Under the pieces are notes generated by a model. That model did not search any database. It was not told the origin of the DNA and saw nothing but the letters and a program-made list of their open reading frames with translations. The translations under genes and the position numbers were made by a program. A stretch of DNA of 64,000 nucleotides from Dromaius novaehollandiae (Eukaryota; Chordata; Aves; Casuariiformes; Dromaiidae), in the NCBI RefSeq assembly GCF_036370855.1, contig NC_088130.1:67928941-67992940 (forward strand), written 5' to 3'. How positions within the stretch are numbered: position 1 is the stretch's first letter; each line of letters opens with the position of its first letter. Shown piece after piece: positions 24,401 through 37,900 of this stretch.

Positions 24401-26260
24401 GATGACTAGATATCATCTGTCTGATAGGGAGGGGAGGAAGGCAGAGAACAGGATGACTACTTTCTTCATGCTCTGTGCTTTGCAAACACAAGCCCAGGCT
24501 CCCCCCCCATGCCAGCTATTCTAATGTGTGGCACGGTACCTGGGAACAGAGTACAAAGAGGCTCAGCCCCACACCCTGCCCAGCCCTGCTGCCCTGGACA
24601 CATCCCTGCCCCTGGGTCTGGGTGGTGGATGGGGCTGGAGCCAAGAGAGGTGTGCTCTACCTGGGACGTCTTGGGGGATTCGCCATTGGCTCCATCCAGC
24701 TGCTCTGCCCAGGAGTCCTTCTTCAGGCTTCACACCTGTGTTTGCTCTGCTAGGTGAAGAGTACACTGGGACAGGCACAACCACTGGAGTTTCACGCCCC
24801 ACACGGTTCCCATCCTTGCAGGCTCCTGGGCCTTTGTTCAGTCACTAGGGGCTCTAGTGTTAGGTGAGGTGTTTGAGGACATTTCTAGCCTTGCTTCCTG
24901 CTGCCACTGCAGGAGGGCACAGATCACCTCTGACACCTGTGTCCTGCCCCTGCAGGCTCAGTCTCAGCACCTAGAGCATGTCAGATGCCATTGGAGACCA
25001 ATGTTTAGACAACTGAGTAAAGCCCTTGGTGTTCACACTGCACGCAGGCTGTCCCGAGACATGCCGTTCCCGCTGCTCGGCTACGCTGTAGCTTGCTTGG
25101 GCTCTCCCAGGCTCTGCTCAGCCGAGCTGCCCAGAGGAGTGCACCGGTCTGGGGGAGGGTGGTGGGTAGGTTCAGCTGCCCCATCCCAGGGAGCTCCAGA
25201 GCTCTGCCAGGGCGGACCCTGGCCTTGCGATCCGGTTCAGCGAGCTGCCTAGACCGCATCTCCCCTCCTGACCTCAACCTCCCTCGAGCACAGAACAGAC
25301 ATTCCCATATCCAACTTGAGATGCAGTGAGCCAGAAGGATGGAGACCAAAAAAAGTTCATTTTTAATGGATTTTACCTAAAGTGGTTTTTTATATTTAAA
25401 TTACATACACTTTTAAAAATGAAGGATGAGAATGTCTTGCAAGTCTTAGGCTTACACCCTATTAAATTTCTTTAAATTAATTACCAAGTATGTAAACTTT
25501 CCCAGACCAGTGGAGTAGTTGCAGTCAATGGCTAAGCTCATGGGGCCCTGGTTTGTTGAAGTACTAATGCAGCTTTTGACAGAAGCTCACTTTTCTGCAG
25601 ATGCAGGGAGAATATTTACTTCATTTCCATTTACTTGACTAGCTCAGCTTAGTGACTTTGCCATCCAGAACTGCAAAGAGAATTAGCAACTGAAAAGAGC
25701 AACAAAGTGTTTAAGTTTTTTTAGTTAGTTCTAAAAAACCTGATGCTTCCCTTTCTATTTGTCCAGCACATTTAGGCAGCAACACCGCGATCACTGGCAG
25801 AGAGCAACGCGTGTGTGTCCATGCTATTAAACTTGCTCATCTTTCAAAAGAGGATGGCCTTCTCCAAACTGCTTACTGGGGTGCTGGCAGCTCTCAGCCT
25901 GAGCCAGATGTTTGGTACAGTGCTACCTGGCCATGGTCAAAACGGGGCCATTCTAACAAGTTTCACCTAGATCGAATTGCCATTTTCCCTGGCACTATTT
26001 AACAGCATATGCATATCCTTAAAGTAGTTTCATTAAATTCATTAATAACAGATTTGCTTCTCTGCATTTCAGTTAAATTCCACTAAATTCCGTTAAATAC
26101 TATGACTTGGTACAAACAATGAGTAAGTAAGTGTGCAACATCCATTGTTCTTTAATGTAAAACATCTAGGCATTATGAAGCTGAAAAACGTGTATTTTTA
26201 TACTCGTGACTATCTATACTATACGTATACTATATGGCTGCCTATTTCAGTTCTGGAGTC
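15411..26260. other. presumed intergenic DNA, no gene seen
   Basis: No exon, RNA gene or strong promoter was recognised. The phrase at 16,429-16,450 (aactcccattgatttccatg) matches a motif of old sauropsid repeats. The region 17,560-18,180 is rich in short CTGGACC/CCTG-type words and may be a degenerate unclassified repeat. Around 20,020-20,430 long frames are open on both strands without a recognised domain. A 62-codon frame with a signal-peptide-like start lies at 23781-23966 and is listed separately. Confidence 0.5.
23781..23966 (+). other. small ORF with signal-peptide-like start, unproven
   Basis: From the ATG at 23781 the frame encodes about 61 residues. They begin Met-Gln-Arg-His-Arg, followed by a Leu/Ala-rich hydrophobic stretch (WLLLCAALLLLAPPPP), a Ser-Lys-Ala like a cleavage site, and then a short tail with four Cys (C-x2-C, then two single Cys) before the stop. 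This resembles the start of a secreted peptide. Against it, the same DNA is open on the minus strand for 237 codons, the frame is open upstream to 23607, codon use looks random, and I know no family with this tail. It is not counted as a gene. Confidence 0.12.
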
Positions 26261-26261
26261 A

Positions 26262-26425
26262 AAGCACATTAGAGTTTGGAGGGACCTCAAGGGTTTAGCT
26301 CATCCATTCCCCACATCCAAGGCAAGGTTAGCAGTGATTTCTGGACATTTTTTTTTCTTACATGATGCTACTGATCTCCAGTGATAGATATCCCACTATC
26401 TTTGTTTTGATGGAATATCCTCCTA
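26262..26425 (-). repeat. diverged CR1 LINE remnant (antisense)
   Basis: The plus strand has 'tttggagggacctcaagggt' at about 26275 followed by 'tagctcatccattcccc'. This matches the antisense 3' end of CR1 (gttggaagggacctcaggag, then gtcatctagtccaaccccc). Further on, 'gatctccagtgatagatatc' at 26371-26390 and 'gatggaatatcctcctatta' at 26410-26429 follow the next part of the antisense element (cctccagggatggagattcc, then a gtgaaataatttttcctaata-like phrase). The copy is old, with an internal gap and many substitutions. Confidence 0.6.
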
Positions 26426-29400
26426 TTAACAAAAATTTAGCAAAATGCTATATTTAGTTGGGAGTCAACATGTTTTAATAGTTACTAGTAAATTGTTCTA
26501 AGGGGAAAAAAAAAACTCCACAAAACAAGATTAAAAATAATGATTTCAAACATTACTACATTTGAAGATTTAGGTAATTTGATTTAAACTGTTCTTGGTG
26601 CCAGACTCAGTGTTATTTCACATCCTATTTTCTCAGCCACAGTTCCGGTTTAAGGACTTCCAGGATGTGTCCCCACTCACTTATGCTGCAATAACTGCGC
26701 TGTGTGGTAAATCAGATCAGTGAACAGATCCAAGATAAAAATTGCCCCCTTCAAAATCCCTCACTATTTATTTTTAACTTGGATGACTTTGCTGATCTGG
26801 CTTAGTGCCAGCACAACGGAAGAGCACACGGTGATGGAGTGAGCAGCCAGAGGGTGAGGAGAGCAGAGATGCTTTGAGCTGGCATTGCTGCAGGGGAAAG
26901 AGCCCTTGCGAACCCTCCCGCTGCTCTGGCTCAATGCGATTGCTTTGCTCAGCTTCCCTACTGAACACAGCAGGTTACCTGGCTTAACCAGCGAGCCGAA
27001 GTGGGTATGAACTGCCAGGGACAAGCCTGGGGTCTTCTGTTGTAAAATCATAATGAAGCATGTTGCTTTTCAAACATTTGTCTAACCCAATGGGAATAAT
27101 TTGCGAAGGAATCCTGACTATACTTGCAGTTCAGTTCATTATCTTTATGATCCCATCCCTAAAAACACTTAATGGCTAATAAACCTTAAGGAAATACAAT
27201 CTTACAGGCAAATGTTTTGGCTGAGCACCTGCTTCCATATGGGAAAGAACTGGTCTTTTGTCTCTTTAATTGCCTTTTTGACCTTTTCAGAATACCATCT
27301 TTTACATTAGCTATAGGACAGCTGCACAGTCTGTGAGGCTGAACCCCTGGTCACACATCCCATGCAGATGATCATGCTGCACAGCTATTTTGATGCTAAC
27401 CTTTCTGCAGATTCTGTTATTCATCTCAGAAGGGCTCTTTAAAAATCCCAAGGAAGAGCTCTGGCATTTCCAAAATGTCCACAGGGAGGCCCAGTGGCAA
27501 TCTGGAAGAAATCCTACTTTTGTGATGCTGCTCTTCAGCCTGTGTCAATATGACTGTGGAGCCTCATTTGTATACATGAAAATGTTTTAAAATAGCATCC
27601 TGACATCTCAGGGCAAGAGCTCCGCATTTGTAGGTGACTCCAGTCTTGAGTGAGGCAGCCTGCGGGAGGGAAGCTGGGCTGCATCTGCTCTGTGAGGGGA
27701 AGAGCTTCAGAGATCAGCCTAATGCTGTCTCAGTCCGAGCTTGAGAGTTTGCAGCAAAAAAAAGTGGGCAAATGTAATCCTGAGACCAGGTCTGGATGTT
27801 TGCTTAGTTGATCATGTAGTCATGACCTGAGTGGATGAACAGGTGAGTTGCCTCAGCTGGCTGGGAGAAGATGATGAGACCGGGGCAACAGGTGACTAGC
27901 AGGCTACACGACTGTCTCTTGGAGTTTAATATACAAGCTAGTCCTTTCTTGCAAAATATTGCCACAGGGAAGCTGTGTGTTTTCACTCAATAACTCATGG
28001 GTTAGAGCACCTATCTGGAAGAGCTTGAGGAGACCTTGAAGACCCTTTCCCAGCTTGGAGGAGATTAGCCACCTGGCAAGTTATTCTGGAGTGAGGCTTG
28101 TTCAGCTTCTTTCTCCTCTGTTTTGTATAAAACAATTAACTGAGGGAAGGAAAGAGACAAAGAGAACATATGAGTTTATAGCTCATTGCCTAGGTATTTA
28201 TATAGAAGGGGAAGACCCAGTCCCTGCTCGTAAGACTGTTTAAGTTAGACAGAAGTCTGTGCATAGCTCCAGGAAGTCTGCCCAAGGACCTTCTTTGTAT
28301 CCAAAGGAAAGCATAAAGTTAAACAAAGGCTAATGTGGAGAGATGAGTATGGAGTTTCCAAGTCAACAAGGGCCTCTTTAATGTCATTGGCCAGGAATCA
28401 TTGAAGCCTTGAGACCACATATCTCAATTGTGGACCTAGGACCCTAAGACTTTTCATGGATTGAACGTCATCAACATGGCCAGGCATTGCTAAAGCACCT
28501 GCAACTTCAATATCTAAATACGGCTGATAAAACTAAAAGGAAAATTTTAGTTTCCCTTACTACGACCTAGCAGATAAGACCAGCAGATTATCCCCTTGCA
28601 ACAGAAAAGCGAGGGACCAGGGATTGCTCTCCTGAGACAAGACCTCCACATCCACCTGGGTTCTGACAGAAAGAAGCATCACTGCTGGTGGCTGTCTTTA
28701 CCTGCCGCTCCTTGGCTACGCTGTCTCTTGCAGGAGCCAGGCTAGCGTTGTCTCTGTCCTCTTGAACAGCAACTTGAGATCCAGAGCAAAATGCAATGGT
28801 AGCTGGTAGAAAGACTCCCAGTGATTTCAACCGGATGTGATCAGGTGAGGAACAAATGGAACAAATGCAGCTCTGTCCTGCAGGAGCTCTGGGTTTCTTC
28901 TTGTATTTCTCAATGGCCAAGCAAATGGCCGGAGAGTGGAAGGTATGTCACTAGCCCAACTTGGTTGGAACAGTTAATCCATTTTCTTCCAGGTTACTAA
29001 TGTCTGTTGATGGCAGATTCCCTTCTTAGGAATGAAGAGGCATCCTAATTTTTGCCCAGTTCCTGCATTTTTAGCATGAAAGGTCCCAGAGGAAAGGTTT
29101 GCCCTTACTGTAAACATGATTTAGCTGGAGCAGCCTTCTGGCCTTCTATCAGTGATATGTCATTGCAATGTGCGCCCTTAGACAGTGGTGTACTTAGAGA
29201 GCTTTTGTTCTTGTGTTTGGTGAACTGATCTCAATCTGAGAAAGTATCACTCACTGTCAGAATTAAAAAAACAGCCCATGAAAAGAAAAGGAGCAGCCTT
29301 ACTTCAAAGAGCTGTGGTTCTTTTCTTGTGGCCTCTTGTAACCTGCATACAGCTGAAAAACTCGTCTAACCCAATTCACTTGAGGCCTCCTTCTTTCCCT

Positions 29401-29582
29401 TCAACAGACAAAGACATAAAAACAATGAGCTCATTCAGGTGCAGAAGAGGGAGGGAAACCCAGAGACCCAGGCAGGGTTCCTACCACACACACCCTGTTC
29501 CCACAGATAAGCACAAAGCCGGAGGAGTGACACGTTATCTTGGGCAGAGCCAGCTACCTACTAGGTCTCCTTGAAGTGAATA

Positions 29583-29692
29583 GTGTGTGTGCAGAGATAC
29601 TATCTTTTATTAGGCCAACTGGTAGAGTCAGAAAAACTAGACAAGCTTTCAGGCACGCAAGCCCTTCCTCAGGCCAGTGAAATATCTGGACC
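29583..29692. repeat. old interspersed repeat of sauropsid type
   Basis: The sequence runs 'agatactatcttttattagg', 'ccaactggtagagtcagaaa', 'acaagctttcaggcacgcaa' and 'gcccttcctcaggcc'. This is the order of phrases in a repeat I recall from turtle, crocodilian and bird DNA (ttttattagaccaac, then caagctttcgggcacaa, then cccttcttcaggc). Order and spacing agree, so the call is reasonable, but I cannot name the family. A repeat-library comparison would confirm or refute it. Confidence 0.6.
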
Positions 29693-32596
29693 ACCTGATG
29701 CCAGGAGACACAGGAGCTGTCCTAGGAGGGACAGAGAGTGGGAAAAAATGTGGGCAGAGCTGCAGGCCCAAGAAAATAGTTTGCTAGGACAACCGTGAAT
29801 GAAGCGCTTGGCGGGCTGGCTTGACACAAAGGGTGTAGGTGATTCCTTTTTGACCAGCTCAGCTCCCGACTCACCAGGTGACAGGTCATCTCTGGCATAG
29901 GGCCAAGGGTGGGACCAGCTTAAGCTGCCATGAAATGGTCTCTCAAGGTCATTGCCAGGCATTAGCATGGTGCCTGGGCTGGCGCCTGTAACCTTGGAGA
30001 TCCTCCAAGGCCTGATAACATGCTCAGGAGAGTCATTTCTGTAGTAGAGGCACCAAATCATTCCCAAGCAGGGCTGGCTGGAAGCAGACTGCCCTCTCTT
30101 CCAGCAGGAGCACAGCTTCATGCAGGGAAATTTCTGGTTTCCTTCCATTTCTATTTTCAAATGTGCTTCCAGCTAAAACCCTTAGGAGTTTTCTCTCCAG
30201 TGATGCATGTGGCTTCATTTCCTCAAGCTGATAATCATTCATTCCTTTCTCCCCCTCTTTTCTAAAAGTAATGTCTTAACATTTGCAAAAATGTAAGTAT
30301 TGTTTTTGCACTTCAGAAATGTGAACATGTCACTATAGCAATTATCTCTTAAACTTAACAAAACAGGCCTAATGCTGTTAAGCGTAATAGGAACTTTGTC
30401 ACCTCTTTTCTCTTTATTAATGACTCATTGTAAAGCACATTATTGCTGGTGTCACATTCTCAGTACTGCTTCACTGCAGCTAGATGTAGCATTACCGCAG
30501 TGCATGCAGATCTCAGCCGCGGATCTGCCTGGTGCTGTACAAGCAGGTCTGGAAGTTTCCTGTTGTGCACAGATAAAAAGATACAAGCAGGAGACCAAAC
30601 AAAAAGAGCCAGTGGACAGCAGCAGCTCGATAAGCATTGGGAATTTCCTGGATGTTTGTGCCAATTGCCAGGTGCTTGAGAGGCTTAGGCGACTAGTTCA
30701 AACCCAGGCAGGCACAGACTAATAGACGTCCTAGGTGGTTTGTATCTGGAGATGCTACATTTGGTGTTCATAGAAAAAAGGCTGAGGGGCAATAGTGACA
30801 TGGAAACCGAACTTCCCCCTCGAGTTTTGAGGTGGCTCTTTAAGTCTGGTTGCTTGGGTGGCGTGCAGAAGTCTGCACTACCCTGAGTACCTGTCCTTTG
30901 TGACCTGGTGTGTAAGCACTGAGGAGGCACTCCGCGCTGTTATCAGCACGAACACACACGTTGTGTAAATACAGTGAATAAAACACCGTGTAGTCTGGAC
31001 CAGGCTGGTATCTTTCATCACCAATAAATCATCACATACAAAAAGCCCTTGCAAATTTATTTCATATGGGCTAGAAGTTAATTTGTCTCAGTCATCTCCA
31101 GTTATCCAGCTAGGCCCCCTTCACAGACAAGTCCTCCAAACATGCCAGTAAGTAATTTTATCACCAGGGCCTACAGGTACAGTTTTAGCTTGCAGGAATT
31201 GGGGACGCTCTCCAGGGCCACAAGCCCCTGAATGATTTTAAGCTTGCACATCTCTGAGAGTCAAACAATTGAGAGTCAAGATACACAAGTTCCCATTCAC
31301 CAGCTGAGCTGTAATTTCTATTTAAAAGCTCTACACCTATAGTTCTGTTAGTGGCTGATAGGAGGTTGAATCCACTGGCACTTGTGGCCTTATTTCTTGC
31401 ATGAGGACAGTTACTGCTGCTCAGGTGGGGTAGGGTATCATTGGACTACTTTACTCAGCTCTTGGCTTCCTTATTTTAAATGTAGGTACACTGCGTGTCT
31501 CTGCATATCGTACCTTGCTCGCAAACAGGGTGGGCAGGGAGTACTGCCCAGGGCATTGTTTCTCCAGGCTCTGCCCTTCCTTTTGTTCCTGTTTAAACGG
31601 TGATTGCAACATCAGGAATGGCAGGTGAGTAGAAAGGGCCTCTTTCACGGAATGGGGGCTTCTACACCCCCAGCCACCTCAGCTGCTCACTGTGCTGTGT
31701 CCAGCCCTGTTTGTCACCAGGAAGGACTGGAGAAATGGGTAAGGGAAGCTCTTCTCTTTTCAGATGGCACCCTGAGCAAGGGTTAGGACGGTGATGCGTG
31801 GCTTCTTCTGTCTCGGTAGGGGGTGATGACAGTCCTTGTGTGTCTGTCACCTGAAGGTTTCTGATAGCCTAAAGTGTCACTCGTGTAATTATTATCACCA
31901 GGCACTTCCAGAATTGCCAGGTGGCAAGATCAGGAAGCTCCCTACTTACTGCTCCCAGCTCTCACTCTCCTGAAGGATGTGGTTGGTCTTTCAGCAAATC
32001 AGCCTGCCGAGATATTGCAGTCTAGTGGCAAAGAGATTTGGAAAGTACGCAAGAGAGGCTGATCCTGGCATTCGTCTCAGCAAGGCTTCAAAAACGTGAG
32101 CCTCGGCATGTACAACTCAGAAAGGTGTCTTTGAGCAATCGCCACCAGCAGAGTACATTAGACTCTCTCAAACCCAGCATACACATCCTGGGCCAGCGTG
32201 TAGGACAGGCAGTATATCATTTGTTTCTCGCTGAGCCTTTACCCAAGGTCCAAAGATGACTCTTGGATCCTTTTGCCCAGTTCAATTCCACGCCTGCTGT
32301 TCTACTCTAGCCTTGTGATTCCCGAGCTATATATCACAGCACATTTATTCTGACACCCTGTGAGTGTGCAGGTTAGTGCTGGCCTGCCAGGCTCAGCAAA
32401 GGCTTCTAAATATATTAGTGAAGGAGAAAGATCTGGGATGGGTTCCAATTTTAACCAAGGTCACATTGGTGAGTGCTGGTGTGCGGTGCAATGCAAAGTA
32501 TTGTACACAGCATCATTCACAGGGGCTGTATTCCAGCTGCATACAACGTTTCTGTAGTGCTACAGAAAGAAATAGAAGTGGAAGACAGAAGAAAGA

Positions 32597-32745
32597 AGCC
32601 TGGGAGGTCTAAAGTTTTGCTGTGGATATACTGTGTGACTAAGGATCTCTGTAGCTCAGTTTATTTTTCTGCAAAATAGTGTTGCATACTGCCTGAGTCT
32701 ACCGTACTCAGACATAATGGTTGTCAAAGCACTGAGGCCTTTGGG
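32597..32745 (+). repeat. MIR-like SINE remnant (sense)
   Basis: The core 'ctgtgtgactaaggatctct' at 32631-32650, then 'gtagctcagtttatttttct' and 'gcaaaatagt', follow the sense MIR core (ctgtgtgaccttgggcaa, ctctgtgcctcagtttcc, tctgtaaaatggg). The following 'gtcaaagcactgaggcctt' matches the typical 'gtaaagcgcttagag' tail. This is an ancient element shared among amniotes; part of the middle is deleted or diverged. Confidence 0.6.
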
Positions 32746-34928
32746 CCTTTGGACTCATCCTAGCAGACAGTTTTCCCGTTGGGAGGCAGCCAAATGCTCC
32801 AGGGAAACACACGCTGCTGGATTCCACAGCTGCATTCCAGTTTTACCAAAGCCTCTTGATGATACATCCTAAGAACAGCTCTCATTCTAGCCACAAGAAA
32901 GGATTTGGAAAGTTTAGACAAGGCCAAGGACTCAAGGTAAGACACATCACAGATGAAAATTTAAAATCCCCCTCTGGCAGGATACATATGTGACTATTTC
33001 TATGGGAAATGGAAAAGTCCTGGACTTTTCATCACCACTCTGGGCTGAAGAAGGAGGCTTAGCAGTGGCTGGCTGTGGAGGCCCAGCCGCAGCAAAAAGA
33101 GAGAGGAACAAAGAGGAGATGCCATAAGGAAAAGAGGCAAGCTGCTCCGGCAGAGGACAAGGCTCAGCAGTGAGATGCCAGCTGAAGACCTCAGCAAAAG
33201 GCAGAGGCAAACCAATGAAGGCTTTACTCCTGTCAGCTTTCAGCAGGAGGAGGCCCCTGATGCCTGTGGCAACTTCCCATTTCTGCAGCAATGCAGTGGA
33301 GATCCCTGCTGTTCCCTAGAGAACAGGCGAAGGGCAAAGTCTGTGGGAAAAAGGAGTGGATTGCTGTAAATTATCTCTCCATCTCACTAGGCCCAGCGGC
33401 TGAGAGCTGTGCTGGGGTCTCCCAGGGCGGAGAATAACTTGAGCCTGATAAATGTGATGTTGGAAAGGATGCTGGTGCTCTGCAGTGGTCTCCTGTGCTG
33501 TGTTCCCATGATTATTCATTTATGGTGAGGCAGGGGGGGTTAAGCTTATTTTCTTAAAGAAGCTACAACTTCTTCTTGTCTCCCCCCTTTAAAGCTGTTG
33601 GGTGTATTTCAATCTGGCAAAGGGCTTAGAAGTCCCAAAGTTGCACTAATGCCTCATGTGCAGATGAGGAGGTGGGAAGAAGAGGAAGACCTTTGCAGTG
33701 CCCCAGAGAGAAAAGCTGTCAGGTGAGGTCCCCCAAAACGTTGATGAGGGCAGAACAGTGTTAGGGAAGTCCTTGTCCACAGGGAGAGCATCAGGCAAGT
33801 TTTGCACCTTGGAAAGCTGCAGAGAATCTATCTGTGCAACACAAACCTATTACTCGCAGTTAGGTGTGTGCGTGGTAGGAGGAATAAGTAGTTGGGAGGC
33901 TAAAAAGGAGTCTGCAAACAGAGGAAAAATCACTTTGCAACATGAAACAGCAGTGTGGCCTGTGCTTCCTCACATGGTGCAAAGGGGCTGCTAAACCTGT
34001 TGCAAATAGCAGTATTTGCTTGTGTTACCTTTCCTGCTTCCCTAGATTGATTGTACCTAATGTGTTCTGCGTCCCAGGCTAATGGCTCCTTGCTGGGAGG
34101 TTATATGCCGCTAATATTTTCCTTGTCTCTTCATTCCCATGAAGTGGCCAGATCGTGTCAAAATCCTCTTCACGCCTGCCTCTTCTCTCCCAGATGTGTA
34201 GTTCAGATGCCATGTTACGGCATCTTCACCACTGCTGGTTCCCCCAGCAGCTGCCCTGGGGCGCCCAGGGAAGCCCGGCAGGTCCCCCAGACCTGCTCTT
34301 GGCCCGTGATGACGGCTGCTGAGCCAGACAGGCCACGCAGCACCTCTCTAAAGGCACGGGTGGCCGGTGGCTTTGGTAGCTGCCCCAACAGCGCAGTGCT
34401 GGCATCTCAGCAGCACACACTGCAGGGATCTCCACACTCAGCACTCAGGGTCTAGCCTTGGCTGTTCACAGGGGTGCCAAAACAGGACCCCAGCACGCTG
34501 CTTGTCCCTGGAGGACTCAGGCGATGGCAGGGATGTCCCTCTAGCGGACAGTTGTCATCAAGTGCAGTGCTCTGGGAGGAGCAATTGCTGCAAAACTGTG
34601 CTTTTCAGACCTCCCGGGTTTGCAGGGCCCCTAAAATTTTCTGACTTGAGGTGCCTGTGAAATACACTGAAACTTGCAGCTGACTGGCGGGCTTATCTGT
34701 TATCCTGCGGAGATTCCTGCAGCTTGGTCCCCAAGTAGAGGCTGAAAATCAGTGTCACAAGCTACAGTAAAAGCAGGACTGGGCAGACTTTCCAAGCTGA
34801 AGCATAGTTTTGGTCTAGAAATCATCTAACAGTGTCTTGCAAAACTTTCAGGATTTCATGGGCTGGACTCGAACAGAAATGCCACAGGCAGCATTGCCAA
34901 CCCCAAGCATTCAAATACCATGAGTCAG

Positions 34929-34947
34929 CCCCCCCCCCCCCCCCCCC
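34929..34947. repeat. C homopolymer, 19 bases
   Basis: Nineteen consecutive C residues follow an AP-1-like TGAGTCAG (34921-34928). Flanking DNA is ordinary. The true length may be uncertain, since runs like this are hard to sequence. On the minus strand it is a G19 run able to form a G-quadruplex. Confidence 0.9.
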
Positions 34948-34949
34948 GA

Positions 34950-37900
34950 CTCTTCTAAGTTTCCTTTCCTTTCTGGGTTTTTCTGAGCTGTGAGGTTAAA
35001 TGTGGTTCATAATTTCCAGGTTTCTCCCTACCTCTCCCCCCTCCCCTTGTGGGAGGGCTAGAAACTTAGCTGTTGTTCAGAGGGGGGTTATTTCCAAGAG
35101 GAAAAAGGAGATGTGATGTTCTAAATCCCTGGCACAGGGCTCCAACTAACATTGTTATGTGACTTGTGATAGGTTTTTGAAATCTGGCAGTGCTTCAGGC
35201 TGGCTCCTTATTTAATTGCCCGCAGGTCCTGCCTTGTCAGTAACGGAAGAGGTCAAGGTGCCAGCAGCAGTTCTGTGATTTGAGGACGCATATTTAGCTT
35301 ATAAAAACAGCCATATCTTTGCCTCCAAGAGAGCCCCCCTCATTCATCCAGCTGTTACAGCTGTTCTCCCGTATCGGGCTGTGTCTGCTCTTCCTTTCTT
35401 TTCAGGGTGCCTTATGCAATGCCTCTGCTCAAACACACATTTGGACATCTACAAGATCACTGCAACCGCAGCAGGGCATCCTGAATTCTCATTAAAATTG
35501 GTATGTTTTAATAAATGTGGTCCAGGAAATGTATTCTTCCTCTGAAACTTTCAGGCGAAATGAAGAGAGGAAGACAAGTCAGTATGAGCAGAGCCCAAGA
35601 AGTATTCAGCAAGTTCTTGAAGCAGATAACTCAAAGGAAAGAAGTTGCATCTGCCAAGATGCAGCGCACGTGTAACAAGCAGAGCACATAGTTTACCGAA
35701 TCCTGCAGAGCTGCTCTGGTGCGTGAAATCCAGCATGCTTGCAGCTGTGGGCTCTCCAGCCTACGCTTGCAACACACGCTTTAAAACCAGCTTCATCCCA
35801 GGCATTGGTTTACCCTTCTTTTGGGGGACCTGATGGAGAGATTTTTGACTCCTCTCAGAAGGCAGAAAAAACAAGTTCTTTCCTTCCCCAGGCCTCCCTG
35901 AAGATCAGGGTTTGTGGCTGGATTTCATCAGAGCCACCGGCTGTTCTCTACAACCTTCTCCAAACCTTATTAGAGTCCCTTTACCTGCAAATATTTACTG
36001 CCTGCTGATAGCACAATAGGGAAACGTTATCCCGAAGGGACCGAATTGAGGCAAGCAGCATTCAGCACTATTGTTTCTCTTTTCTTATACCTGGATTACT
36101 GAAGGACTGACCTTTCGCTATTCCAGGGACAAAGTCCCAGTCGTCCCCCACGCCCTGCTCTGGGCTGCAAACAGTTGGTGATACTGCCGCAGTAGACTGC
36201 AACATGTTATGTTGCAAACAGCGTTCCACGCTTGGCTTTCCTGGACTGCAAGGCCAGAAGGGTTTGCGGAGTCCAGGATGCTTCCTGCTGCCAGATCCTG
36301 TTCCTGAAAGGACAGTTTGTCAGGATGCGCCGGTAGGAAAGTGCTGTTTGCTCTGGGTTTGGTGCCCGGTTGCAGAGGGGTGACTGCAGGCTTCGAAGCA
36401 CTGCTGCAGCCTGCGTCAGTCTCTGGCACCCCTTTGTGGCCAGCTGCACAATCACAGCCAGCCCAGCGAGCATGCAGAGCTTCCCCCCAGGAGCAGCCGC
36501 CTGGCAGCGAGGAAGATGAGGGGAGCCTTTCCAAAGGGAGTAGGTGCCCAAGTAAAGGGGAGGTTAAATCCTGCCCTGCGGAGCTGGGAGATGTCTGTGA
36601 AGGATGGGAGCCCTCTTGTCCGGGTGCGCTGCACCTCCGTGCTGTTCCAGGAGGTTCTTGCTGACATGGGTGTCTGGAGCAAAATATGAAGGAGGGGACC
36701 AGGCTTTGGGTTTCAGAGCTCGGACACAGCCAGGGTCCAACCCTGTCTGCTCTCTTCCTACAGCTGGGGCAGGAGAGCGAGAAAATGAGCCTTTCTTATG
36801 CTGATTTACTGCTATTAGCAGAGATATATTTTGTTCCCACCCGCATTCATTTGGCATCTGGCTTCAGTATTCACCCAGCCTAGTATTTAACCCCCTTCTT
36901 CCCCCAGGCTTTCTCAGAGTGTACCCTGAGCTATCCCAGGCCCTCTTGTTACTATTTTCCTAAAGCTGCTCTCTTCTAATCTAATTTCCTTTCCTAGGGA
37001 GCTCAAGAAGATGGTTTTCCCCAACCTCATTTTCTCCCCTGCTTCGTGTCTCTTGAGGAGATCAATAGTTGATATGTCCTCTGAGGTCTGTCCCTGAGTA
37101 ACCAGCACTTCCCACTGGTACATCCCAGGGGGGTTCAGCAAAAGCATACACACAGGCAGAGAAACCAAGGATCAGAAACCCGGTTCTTCTGCGTGCCAGC
37201 CTAGCTCACTGCCCGCTGTGTCCCCGCGCCTCCGGTGAGCCCGCAGCCGCCCTCGTGCTCTGCACAGCGGCACGGCGGTGGTGCATGGCCCTCAGGTCGC
37301 TGTGCAGACCGGGGCTGCGCCAGGGCCTTTCCTCGCTGCCGTGTGAATCCCCCTGCCTGCAGACAGGGCTGCTCCAAAGCTGCTCGGAGGCTCTTTGGGG
37401 TGATTCAGGCTGCTGGGGCAAGGGGTGGCTGCCAGGAAGCCCTCAGAGGGATTAGACCCACCATGTAAACCTGTGCTGGAAGCAGGACCCACATTTCTTA
37501 GTTTCTTGTTCTTTGGCTTAACCAGCAGCCCGTCCTCCTTCTGAGTCACGCAGCGGTAGGCAGTGATGTTCAGGGCTGAGCTACGTCCTGCCAGGGTTTA
37601 GGGCCTGATCATGTGGCCTGTCCCACGTGCTGAGCTGGTTTTAGCTCTGGGCGAGTGCTTGGACAGCATGCAGACTGGGAAGGCAAAGGGCCCGTCTGCT
37701 CCTTATCTGTGTCCGTCAGGACGGCCTGAGGCTGGTTCTGCCTCTAGCGTAGGATAGAGCAGCCTCGAGGCAGCTCTACTGCTCCGGCCGCTAATGGCTC
37801 CCGGAGGGCCCATCTTGCCAGGTGGGAAATGGAGCAGGATTTGGGTCACGGCCTCGGTCCTGGGACACTATCCAGTGTCCTTCAGGGAGGGGACAGCAGC

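Larger units (their letters stand above)
26430..34920. other. presumed intergenic DNA with old repeat pieces
   Basis: No exon was recognised. Possible old repeat fragments include 28,205-28,245, whose 'gacccagtccctgctcgtaa' phrase resembles the L2/CR1-like 'gtccctgccctgaagagctta'. Clearer remnants at 29,583-29,690 and 32,597-32,745 are listed separately. The stretch 30,280-30,480 is AT-rich with little repeat character and might be conserved noncoding sequence; that cannot be tested here. Confidence 0.5.

Noticed and set aside
30640-30722. tRNA-like boxes around 'tagttcaaacccagg'
   Set aside because: The B-box is incomplete, no A-box lies at the right distance, and no cloverleaf could be drawn. 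It may be a degenerate SINE piece.
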